NCBI RefSeq assembly: GCF_014696825.1
Contig: NZ_JACJQU010000025.1
Location: 1-64,000, forward strand
From: Anabaena sphaerica FACHB-251
GTDB taxonomy: Bacteria > Cyanobacteriota > Cyanobacteriia > Cyanobacteriales > Nostocaceae
Reading direction: 5' to 3'
DNA length: 64,000 nt
Of the stretch, positions 44,524 through 51,673 are shown piece by piece; within the stretch, counting starts at the first letter, position 1, and each line of letters begins with the position of its first letter. A model generated the notes under the pieces. It was not told the origin of the DNA. It did no database searches and saw only the letters and a program-made list of their open reading frames with translations. Made by a program: the position numbers and the translations under genes.

Positions 44524-44760
44524 ATGCCACAAAACACAGATTACAAAGATACCAAATCAACAAATCAGGCAATTTCTTATAGAAATCGGCTGAATGCTTG
44601 GGCTATAGCTCGTGTGGTTGCGAATCAAGAGCGTGTGATTGTTGCTAGATTCCGTAGTCGGTCAGATGCCGACGGTTATATTCAGCACTTACGCCAAATA
44701 GTACCTGATAGTTCTTTCGAGATGTTCTTTGATTCTCAGCGGGAAGAAGCGGCAATTTAA
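44524..44760 (+). CDS. Small conserved hypothetical protein
   Basis: A 78-residue protein (MPQNTDYKDTKSTNQAISYR). Its core RLNAWAIARVVANQERVIVA and FRSRSDADGYIQHLRQIVPDSSFEMFF has a strand-helix-strand pattern reminiscent of SPOR or ferredoxin-like small domains. The ATG at 44524 is chosen; a longer frame from a TTG at 44461 would start inside the leader stem-loop. No function is known. Confidence 0.65.
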   Translation: MPQNTDYKDTKSTNQAISYRNRLNAWAIARVVANQERVIVARFRSRSDADGYIQHLRQIVPDSSFEMFFDSQREEAAI

Positions 44761-44781
44761 GCTTTGAGTTGTGTGATACTC

Positions 44782-44814
44782 AGATCCTCGACTTCTTTGA
44801 GAAGTCGGGGATCT
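44782..44814. terminator. 15-bp hairpin between convergent genes
   Basis: AGATCCTCGACTTCT and AGAAGTCGGGGATCT form a 15-bp stem (one G-T pair) with a TTG loop. It sits 22 bp after the plus-strand stop and overlaps the stop codon of the minus-strand gene. There is no clear T-run. The motif is also a known type of dispersed palindrome in this group, so terminator and repeat are both possible. Confidence 0.6.
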
Positions 44815-45493
44815 ATCTCGTAGTTTGCGGACTTGCTAAACAGCAAGCTACTTTTTCCAATACTTTGAGTCCCTGTAAGGAACCGCGAATCAGCCGAGTA
44901 GCAGCCAGAGGTTGGCAAATTAATTTCCAGGCTAGGGGTAAAGGTTGAAGTGAACCATCGGCGCTGATAGCTGTTGTGAGGTCAGGTATATCATGGAAAG
45001 CATCATCACTGACGACTCGTAACATTGCTGTTGATACCCCAAGTTGCTGGAAAAATTCTAGAAACGCGACTCCTTCCATATCGACAACATCAGCACCGGA
45101 TTTTTCATGTAAATTACGTTTTTCCTTTGCTAAGGATATCACGCGATCGCTCGTTAATCCCTTCACAAAAGATACTTTATCCCCAAGTTGGTTATGTATA
45201 TCTGTGGTAAAGTTACTATCACACGCTTGCAGATTTCCTTGATAAAAACAATCTTGATAGAGAACAATATTACCAACGCTGTAACGCTGATTTAAGCTCC
45301 CACATAAACCCATCAGTAGGACTTTTTGATTTAGTTGATTTAGATGTTGGCAATTTTTTTCTAAGAATTGATACAGTGGTTGCATACCAATAGGAACAGC
45401 TATCACCTTGGATTGAAAACCAGGGACACGATTTAACCCGCTACACACGGCTTGGTATTCTGCTCCTTGGGGTACTAAAATTGTGTTAATCAT
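44813..45493 (-). CDS. Nucleoside phosphorylase-like protein
   Basis: A 226-residue protein of the purine nucleoside phosphorylase/MTA-SAH nucleosidase superfamily: TILVPQGAEYQAVCSGL, KVLLMGLCGSLNQRYSVGNIVLY, ADVVDMEGVAFLEFF and LRVVSDDAFHDIP, in which Glu (DMEG) and Asp (SDD) bind the ribose and base. It cleaves or phosphorolyses an N-glycosidic bond; the substrate is unknown. It belongs to the group often found as hopanoid-linked or orphan phosphorylases. Confidence 0.82.
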   Translation of the reverse strand: MINTILVPQGAEYQAVCSGLNRVPGFQSKVIAVPIGMQPLYQFLEKNCQHLNQLNQKVLLMGLCGSLNQRYSVGNIVLYQDCFYQGNLQACDSNFTTDIHNQLGDKVSFVKGLTSDRVISLAKEKRNLHEKSGADVVDMEGVAFLEFFQQLGVSTAMLRVVSDDAFHDIPDLTTAISADGSLQPLPLAWKLICQPLAATRLIRGSLQGLKVLEKVACCLASPQTTR

Positions 45494-45811
45494 GGGTAAT
45501 ATCAGGTCTGTTTAAATGATTGTCATATCTTGCAAGGCTGGTAATTGGTAATTGGTAATTTATAGTGGATGAATGCTCATCTCTGGCTGCTGCTGTAAAT
45601 TCACTGCTTATATTTTTAGTATATAATAATGCCATACATATTTTTTTAGTTGACCCTAAGATATTATTTATACTCAGATGTAATCCAAATCTCTTTTTGT
45701 TTCGTACTATTGCTTACTTTAGATTTTATACCTTTTACAGCTTCAAAATAAGATTTGGTTATCATTACCAACTCTACGAAATAATCTGAATTCTGAATTG
45801 TATGTATATCT
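45494..45811. other. Gap upstream of the first AsnB-like gene
   Basis: TAATTGG heptamers near 45540-45560 precede AT-rich sequence. A 74-codon plus-strand frame at 45565-45789 has a random hydrophobic composition and no good ribosome site, so I do not call it a gene. No precursor-peptide-like frame with a cleavable leader was recognised. Confidence 0.35.
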
Positions 45812-47542
45812 ATGTTTGTTAATTTTTTTAAAACTCCTAAATCAAAACTTTCCCATCTTGAAGTAACTCATAGTTGGTGTGTAGCTTATGGAAAGTTGGA
45901 TAATTTAACAGCAGATGTCATTTGGCAAGATGAAAAATTTGCAGTTATTTCTACACCAAAAAATTGTGCAGTTAGTCCCACCAAAAGATTTGTCGTAATT
46001 GGTGATATATGGTTAAGCAATCGAGAAAATCTACTCACAGAATTGGGGATTGATATTCATGATAATATTAGTAATCAACAAATAATTGCACAACTTTGGG
46101 AAAAATACAACTCTGGATTTCTAAACCTATTATTAGGGATGTTCAACTTAGTAGTTTGGGATAGGGAGAAGCAAATATTATATTTAGGAAGAGATGCCAT
46201 AGGTAGCCGCACTTTATATTACACTACCACGGGTTCAACTCGCTGGATAGCCCCAAAATTAAGAACTCTAAACCCTTTTCACTCACATGATTTAGATCTA
46301 GTAGCATTGAGAGATTACCTCTGTTGTGCTTTCGTCCCCGGAGAAAGAACACTGTGGCAAAATGTCCGAGAAATGCGTCCCGGAACCTTAATGCAAATGC
46401 CAACAGAGGAAATTTATCAATATTGGCAACTACAAGAACAAGTTATAGATATAAATCAACCTTTAGAATGGTATAGCACAAAACTCCGTTCTTTACTGGA
46501 GCTAGTTGTACAGGAATATTTACCAAAAAACGAACCTGTAGGAGTTTTCTTATCAGGTGGTTTAGATTCAAGTAGCATTACTGCATTAGCCGCAAAAATT
46601 CATACTGCACCAGTTCATACTTATTCAATTCATTTTGGTACAGAAACTGCCAATGAATTAGAATTTTCTAATTTAGTTGCTCAACATTGCCAAACCCAAC
46701 ACCATATTTTAGAAATTACCTTCCGGGATATGTGGGAACGTCTACCGGAAACAATGAGTTATTTAGATGATCCTATCGGTGATCCATTAACAGTCCCAAA
46801 CCTATTATTAGGAAGAATGGCAAGGGAAAATGTACAGATTACCCTCAATGGAGAAGGTGGAGATCCTTGCTTTGGTGGACCTAAAAATCAACCTATGTTG
46901 ATTAATAGTTTATATGGTGCAATTAATAATCAAGATTCTCTGCAAGCTTATTTAATTTCTTTTCAAAAGTGTGCATTAGATTTACCACAACTTTTAAAAC
47001 CAGAGATTTACCAAAGTATAAAAAACGAATCATCTGTATTTTCGGCTGATTTAAATTCTGATGCTAATTATTTAAATAGATTAATGTCATTGAATATTAA
47101 ATTTAAAGGTGCAGATCAAATTTTAACAAAAGTGAATAACTTAACTCAAGCAGCAGATTTACAAGGTTTATCACCCTTATTTGATCAGCGAGTAGTTGAT
47201 TTAAGTATGCAAATTCCCCCAGAATATAAACTTTCAGGAGTGGAAGAAAAAGCAGTTTTTAAAAAAGCTGTAAGTGATATTTTACCAGATAGCATTATTC
47301 ATCGTCCTAAAAGCGGGATGATGGTTCCCGTACAACTAGGATTTAAAAAATATTGGCAACGGGAAGCGAGGAAATTGCTGTTAAATAGAAATAGTGCGAT
47401 TTCACCTTATATTAATCAGGATATTTTACGTAATTGGTTAGATTTTAAAGGAGATATTTGGGGAAGATATGGTGTTAAACTATGGTTATTGGTAAGTTTG
47501 GAAATTTGGTTGCAGGTAAATAAAAAATTAGTAATTAAGTAA
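45812..47542 (+). CDS. Asparagine-synthetase-like amide ligase, copy 1
   Basis: A 576-residue AsnB homologue. The N-terminal Ntn-type glutaminase fold is recognisable (FVVIGDIWLSNRENLL, LLLGMFNLVVWDREKQILYLGRDAIG), but the protein does not begin with the catalytic Cys2, so it should not use glutamine. The synthetase domain has the ATP-pyrophosphatase loop FLSGGLDSSSITALA near residue 250 and LNGEGGDPCFGG, where canonical enzymes read GxGxDExFGGY. Such Cys-less homologues include beta-lactam synthetases and lasso-peptide cyclases, which activate a carboxylate as AMP ester for amide formation. The substrate is unknown. The sequence continues in frame beyond its stop. Confidence 0.85.
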   Translation: MFVNFFKTPKSKLSHLEVTHSWCVAYGKLDNLTADVIWQDEKFAVISTPKNCAVSPTKRFVVIGDIWLSNRENLLTELGIDIHDNISNQQIIAQLWEKYNSGFLNLLLGMFNLVVWDREKQILYLGRDAIGSRTLYYTTTGSTRWIAPKLRTLNPFHSHDLDLVALRDYLCCAFVPGERTLWQNVREMRPGTLMQMPTEEIYQYWQLQEQVIDINQPLEWYSTKLRSLLELVVQEYLPKNEPVGVFLSGGLDSSSITALAAKIHTAPVHTYSIHFGTETANELEFSNLVAQHCQTQHHILEITFRDMWERLPETMSYLDDPIGDPLTVPNLLLGRMARENVQITLNGEGGDPCFGGPKNQPMLINSLYGAINNQDSLQAYLISFQKCALDLPQLLKPEIYQSIKNESSVFSADLNSDANYLNRLMSLNIKFKGADQILTKVNNLTQAADLQGLSPLFDQRVVDLSMQIPPEYKLSGVEEKAVFKKAVSDILPDSIIHRPKSGMMVPVQLGFKKYWQREARKLLLNRNSAISPYINQDILRNWLDFKGDIWGRYGVKLWLLVSLEIWLQVNKKLVIK

Positions 47543-47644
47543 AAATCACTTGAGTATAAACAAACAGATTTCCCTGATACATGGCAATTTGATTTTGGTA
47601 CAGATTTACTTTTATCGGCAAAATACTGGGATCATAATTTGTAA
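47543..47644 (+). pseudogene. In-frame protein-like tail after the AsnB-like gene
   Basis: Immediately after the TAA of the AsnB-like gene, the same frame continues for 33 codons (KSLEYKQTDFPDTWQFDFG, then TDLLLSAKYWDHNL) to a second TAA. The composition is clearly protein-like. AsnB proteins normally end about where the first stop is, so this is more likely the 3' remnant of a lost neighbouring gene than a read-through domain. Its family is not recognised. Confidence 0.4.
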
Positions 47645-47662
47645 ATATGTGACATCATTTAA

Positions 47663-48964
47663 TTAACCAAAACTTTCCACCATATAAATATCATTGCCCG
47701 AATCACCAATTAAAATCATACTACTATCATCACTTTCTAAATTCAAACTTCCAGAAATACCACTTCTGAGAACTTTAATCAACATTTGCGGACTAAAAGA
47801 TTCCAACTCCACAAAATTACCAGCATCTAACCAAGCTAACTCTTCATTAGATAGAGTTTGACGCACTTCTAAAGGTAATTCTGTCGATTTTTTAGCTAAA
47901 GCAGCTACATTTTGTACAAACATTCCCCGCTTATTTGCAAGAATTTGACGGGGTAATAAACCCACATCAATAATTTTTACAGCACTATTTAAAAACCAAT
48001 TCTCACTGGTGCGGAGACGATGCACTAAACTCACACCTTTAGGACTACAATCATGAAGAGCAAAAACTTGTAAATTGGGGTTGCGTCGCAGCATTTCCAT
48101 TGTTGTCTCAAAAATGCTTTGAGGATAACCATTAACACTAAGAACTGCACAATTATTTTCAAAGTGGAAATTATTAGCAATTAATAATTGAGCAATATTA
48201 GCACTATCACAAACAACTAACCTATCAAAACTATAAGCTGTTACATCGGGGTTAATAGATGCAGGTGCAATTTGTTCTTGTGGTGCAGGTAAAACCTTAT
48301 CAATTTTACCATTAATTTGTTGCCATGTTTTTAACCAACCATCTACATAAGATTGAGTAACTAAAAATTCCTGTGGTAAATTTACTCCTTTTCCTAACTG
48401 TCGAGTTCCTAAGAATATTGACAGCATTCCTAAAATTACTACACTAGAAAAAAGTGGAAAAGAATTAAATACAAACAAGCTCGCTAATATTCCCACAACC
48501 AAAATTATTATTCCTAGAAATCGTAAATTTTTAGCACTCACTTTGCGACTAGCAGTAGTTAATTTACTTGACTTAGTGTTATTAAATAAATAGAAAATTG
48601 TCGCTGCTTGGTAAAGTAAATTAGCAACCAGAAAAGAATTAGGTAAAAAAGCACTGGTAATTCCTCCCACAAACCCAGTTACCCAAATATTGAGAAATAA
48701 ATAAGTACCAAGAAATCCAGCAGTTTGAAATCCTTTTTTGCGGATACGACTATCTAAAAAATACAAAAGTTGTTTTGGTGTAAAATACAAAGTATTATTA
48801 CCGGAAATATCAGCTAAGATTTTAGAAAACATGGGATCTGTAATTTTTACATTTCCCATTGTTGTTGGTTCAAAAGCAAAAGGATGGTTACACTGTTTAC
48901 ATCTTCCGTTGTTTGCTGTTCTGTCTTTTAAATTGTTGTCAGTTCCGCAGTTAATACATTTCAT
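47663..48964 (-). CDS. Zinc-ribbon, membrane and Toprim-like protein, copy 1
   Basis: A 433-residue protein of unknown function. Cys3, Cys6, Cys22 and Cys25 form a zinc ribbon (CINC, CKQC). Three or four hydrophobic helices follow (about 80-190). The C-terminal half holds a Toprim-like region: YSFDRLVVCDSANIAQLL, CAVLSVNGYPQ and LQVFALHDCSPKGVSLVHRL, an order like the Spo11/Topo VI-A Toprim (compare GKGYP and ALVDADPYG). The second acidic motif D-x-D is altered to D-C-S, so nuclease or topoisomerase activity is doubtful. A paralogue lies directly upstream on the same strand. Confidence 0.7.
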   Translation of the reverse strand: MKCINCGTDNNLKDRTANNGRCKQCNHPFAFEPTTMGNVKITDPMFSKILADISGNNTLYFTPKQLLYFLDSRIRKKGFQTAGFLGTYLFLNIWVTGFVGGITSAFLPNSFLVANLLYQAATIFYLFNNTKSSKLTTASRKVSAKNLRFLGIIILVVGILASLFVFNSFPLFSSVVILGMLSIFLGTRQLGKGVNLPQEFLVTQSYVDGWLKTWQQINGKIDKVLPAPQEQIAPASINPDVTAYSFDRLVVCDSANIAQLLIANNFHFENNCAVLSVNGYPQSIFETTMEMLRRNPNLQVFALHDCSPKGVSLVHRLRTSENWFLNSAVKIIDVGLLPRQILANKRGMFVQNVAALAKKSTELPLEVRQTLSNEELAWLDAGNFVELESFSPQMLIKVLRSGISGSLNLESDDSSMILIGDSGNDIYMVESFG

Positions 48965-49094
48965 AAGTTTTTGGTAATTGTTAATTGGTAATATATGTGA
49001 TTAAAGTTTTTGTGATTAACAGATGAGATGATAATAGGTACAGATCAAACTCTATTATTTGCATTATTAAACACATAGTTTATACTGTTTTTAC

Positions 49095-50300
49095 CTAACC
49101 AAAACTTTCTACTACATAAATATCATTCCCTGTATCATCCACCAAAAGAAAACTACTATCATCACCCGTTGTTAAATTTAAACTTCCAGAAATACCACTT
49201 CTGAGAACTTTAATTAACATTTGTGGTGAAAAAGATTCTAGTTCTACAAAATTACCAGCATTTAACCATTTTAATTCTTCCTTAGTTAAATTTTGACGAA
49301 TTTCTAAAGGTAACTCTTTGGATTTTTTAGCTGAAGCAGAATCATTTATTATAAATATTTCCCTGTGATTATTAATAATTTGACGTGGTAATAAACCCAC
49401 ATCAATAATAGTCACATCACTATTTAAAAACCACATCTCACTGGTGCGGAGATGATGCACCAAACTGACACCTTGAGGACTACTATCATGAATAGTAAAA
49501 ACCTGTAAGTTGGGATTTCTGCGTAACATTTTCATTGTAGTATTAAAGATACTTTGGGGATAACCATTGATACTAAGAATTGCACAGTTATTTTCAAAGT
49601 GGAAATTATTAGCAATTAACAATTGTGCAATATTAGCACTATCACAAACTACTAACCTATCAAAACTGTAAGCGGTTACATCCGGGTTAATAGATGCTGG
49701 TTTAATTTGATTTTTTGGTTCAGGTAAAACCTTTTCAACTTTACCATTAGCTGCTTCCCATTCTTTCAACAAATCATCTACATAAGATTGAGTCACTAAA
49801 AACTTCTGTGGTAAATTTTCGACTTTTGTTACCCATTTATTTCCTAAATATATTGACAAAATTCCTAAAATTATAACAGTACAGAAAATAGGAATAGAGT
49901 TTATTAATATACTTACCAATGTTCCCACTATTATAATTAATATTCCTAAAATTTTTAAAAATCTCCCGCTTGCTTGACGAGTAGTATTATTATATTTACT
50001 GGATGTTCTAGATTTGAATAAATAGAAAATTGCTATTCCTTGATAAATTAAGTTACAAACTATAAAAGAATGAGGTAAAAAAGCACGGGTAACACCTCCC
50101 AAAATCACAGTTATAGAAACACCAAACATTATATAGGAGACGACAAGTGACAAAGGTGTCAGTGATTGTTTCCATTTTTTCCGCAAACGATTATCTAAGA
50201 AATATAAAAGCTGCTTAGGTGTAAAATATAGAGTTTCATTAGCAGAAATATTGGTTAATGTTTTAGCAAACATAAGATATGTAATTTTCATAGTTCCCAC
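49095..50300 (-). CDS. Zinc-ribbon, membrane and Toprim-like protein, copy 2 (truncated N-terminus)
   Basis: A 401-residue paralogue of the 47663 gene, very similar in the Toprim-like half (RLVVCDSANIAQLLIANNFH, VFTIHDSSPQGVSLVHHL) and with diverged membrane helices. The open frame from a GTG at 50300 lacks the zinc ribbon. The missing part is still readable just upstream but is broken by a TGA. Translation from the internal GTG would give a membrane protein without the ribbon. The pair arose by tandem duplication. Confidence 0.65.
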   Translation of the reverse strand: MGTMKITYLMFAKTLTNISANETLYFTPKQLLYFLDNRLRKKWKQSLTPLSLVVSYIMFGVSITVILGGVTRAFLPHSFIVCNLIYQGIAIFYLFKSRTSSKYNNTTRQASGRFLKILGILIIIVGTLVSILINSIPIFCTVIILGILSIYLGNKWVTKVENLPQKFLVTQSYVDDLLKEWEAANGKVEKVLPEPKNQIKPASINPDVTAYSFDRLVVCDSANIAQLLIANNFHFENNCAILSINGYPQSIFNTTMKMLRRNPNLQVFTIHDSSPQGVSLVHHLRTSEMWFLNSDVTIIDVGLLPRQIINNHREIFIINDSASAKKSKELPLEIRQNLTKEELKWLNAGNFVELESFSPQMLIKVLRSGISGSLNLTTGDDSSFLLVDDTGNDIYVVESFG

Positions 50301-50405
50301 TTTTTTGGATTGAAAAACAAAAGGATGATTACATCGTTTACATCTTCAGTTATTTGCTGTTCTGTCTTTGAGGTTATTATCAGTTCCGCAGTTAATACGT
50401 TTCAT
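50301..50405 (-). pseudogene. Zinc-ribbon segment of copy 2 interrupted by a nonsense codon
   Basis: From ATG 50405 the frame reads MKRINCGTDNNLKDRTANN, then TGA at 50348-50346, then RCKRCNHPFVF in the same frame as the downstream gene. Copy 1 has Gly20 (GGA) where TGA stands, so one G-to-T change explains the stop. The first cysteine is also changed to Arg. The ribbon is therefore lost or decaying. Confidence 0.75.
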
Positions 50406-50437
50406 AAGTTTTTGGTAATGGGTAATGGGTAATATAT

Positions 50438-51673
50438 TTAAACTATTTGATTATTTATTAAAACACTGTAATCTTCTCTTTTTCTAATTAAGCGATGTGT
50501 ACTATTTTCTAATAAAACCTCCGCAGGTTTGGGACGATGTAAAAAGTGAGAAGACATAGCATAACCATAAGCACCAACATCTAAAATAGCAATGATATCA
50601 CCAATTACTAAAGCTGGAAGTTGGCAATTTTTACCTAAATAATCCCGTGAATAAGTAGTATTTCCACAAACATCAGTGAAGTAATTTTCCGAAGTTGGAT
50701 TTTTCCAAGTTACGATTTCTCGATAACCCCCATGTACAGCAGGAACAGAAATATTAGCAACAGTAGAATCTACACCAATAATTTGTTTTTCACCTTGCCA
50801 TTTTACAGATACAACCTTAGCTAACAAAGTCGCACCAGCAGCTACAGCAGCGCGTCCTGGTTCAATAATCAAATTAATATTTTTTTCTAACTTCCTAATT
50901 CTGCTACTCAATTCATCTCCAAATAATTCCCAATTAAAAGCAGCACCTTGATGATGATATGGATAACCAAAACCACCACCGAAATCTAAATATTGCCAAT
51001 CTGGTAAATTTTGTCCTATGTCTAAAACCCAATCAATCACATCAGTAAAAGCAGAAGTTGCATTAGTCCCCGTACCCCGATAAAAATGTAAACCCGAAAT
51101 CTTTAAACCCACATCCTTAGCAATAGAAACAGCTTCACTAAAATCTGCTAAACTAACACCAATACGACTATCTTCCGAAACATTCAACCGCAAACCAAGA
51201 CGTAACTCCTCTTCCTCTCCGCGTCTCTGCGTCTCTGCGTGAGACAAAAAAACCTCACACAACAAACGCAACTGAGAAATACTATCCAAATTCAGAGTAG
51301 TCACACCCCAATTTAAAACCTGTTCCATTTCCTCCCGATTTAAATTACTCCCGCTATACACAATATTTTGAGGTTCAAAACCCGCATTTAAACCTAAATA
51401 AATATCCCCTGGAGTATTAGCATGAAGTCCCCAACCAGCATTTTTAAATATTTTTAATAATGCAATATTGCCATTTGTCACACTAGCGAAATGAAACTGA
51501 GTGTGAGGATAACTGATAGCTTTAGTAATACGTGAAATAGTTTGACGTAAAATATCCCCATCATAAATATACAAAGGAGAACCGTAAATTTGTAATAACT
51601 CTTGAGCGAGTTCCAAAGAAAATGGAGTTCTTAAATTTGGGATTGCTTGGTAAATTTTTGGTAATATTTCCAT
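50438..51673 (-). CDS. Diaminopimelate/ornithine decarboxylase-fold protein lacking the PLP lysine
   Basis: A 411-residue protein of PLP fold type III. The family landmarks are present: GSPLYIYD, LHFYRGTGTN (for the HVGS loop), YLDFGGGFGYPY, IIEPGRAAVAAGATLL, the Cys in VCGNTTYSRDYL and DVGAYGYAMSSHF. However, at the Schiff-base position the family Y-A-x-K-A-N reads F-A-S-V-T-N, with Val65 in place of Lys, so normal PLP catalysis should fail. A genomic repeat adds SHAETQRRGEEEE in a loop near residue 145. The gene overlaps the AsnB-like gene by 43 bp, so the two are translated together. The ATG at 51673 is chosen over an in-frame TTG. Confidence 0.8.
   Translation of the reverse strand: MEILPKIYQAIPNLRTPFSLELAQELLQIYGSPLYIYDGDILRQTISRITKAISYPHTQFHFASVTNGNIALLKIFKNAGWGLHANTPGDIYLGLNAGFEPQNIVYSGSNLNREEMEQVLNWGVTTLNLDSISQLRLLCEVFLSHAETQRRGEEEELRLGLRLNVSEDSRIGVSLADFSEAVSIAKDVGLKISGLHFYRGTGTNATSAFTDVIDWVLDIGQNLPDWQYLDFGGGFGYPYHHQGAAFNWELFGDELSSRIRKLEKNINLIIEPGRAAVAAGATLLAKVVSVKWQGEKQIIGVDSTVANISVPAVHGGYREIVTWKNPTSENYFTDVCGNTTYSRDYLGKNCQLPALVIGDIIAILDVGAYGYAMSSHFLHRPKPAEVLLENSTHRLIRKREDYSVLINNQIV
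51207..51252. repeat. GACGCAGAG-type repeat inside the decarboxylase-fold gene
   Basis: The string GCGTCTCTGCGTCTCTGCG on the plus strand encodes SHAETQRRGE on the minus strand. The same unit is intergenic at 8767 and inside the AsnB-like gene at 53262. It is tolerated in frame. Confidence 0.75.

Noticed and set aside
45565-45789. Possible small peptide gene before the AsnB-like gene, considered as a biosynthetic precursor
   Set aside because: Random hydrophobic composition, no leader-core pattern and no ribosome site.
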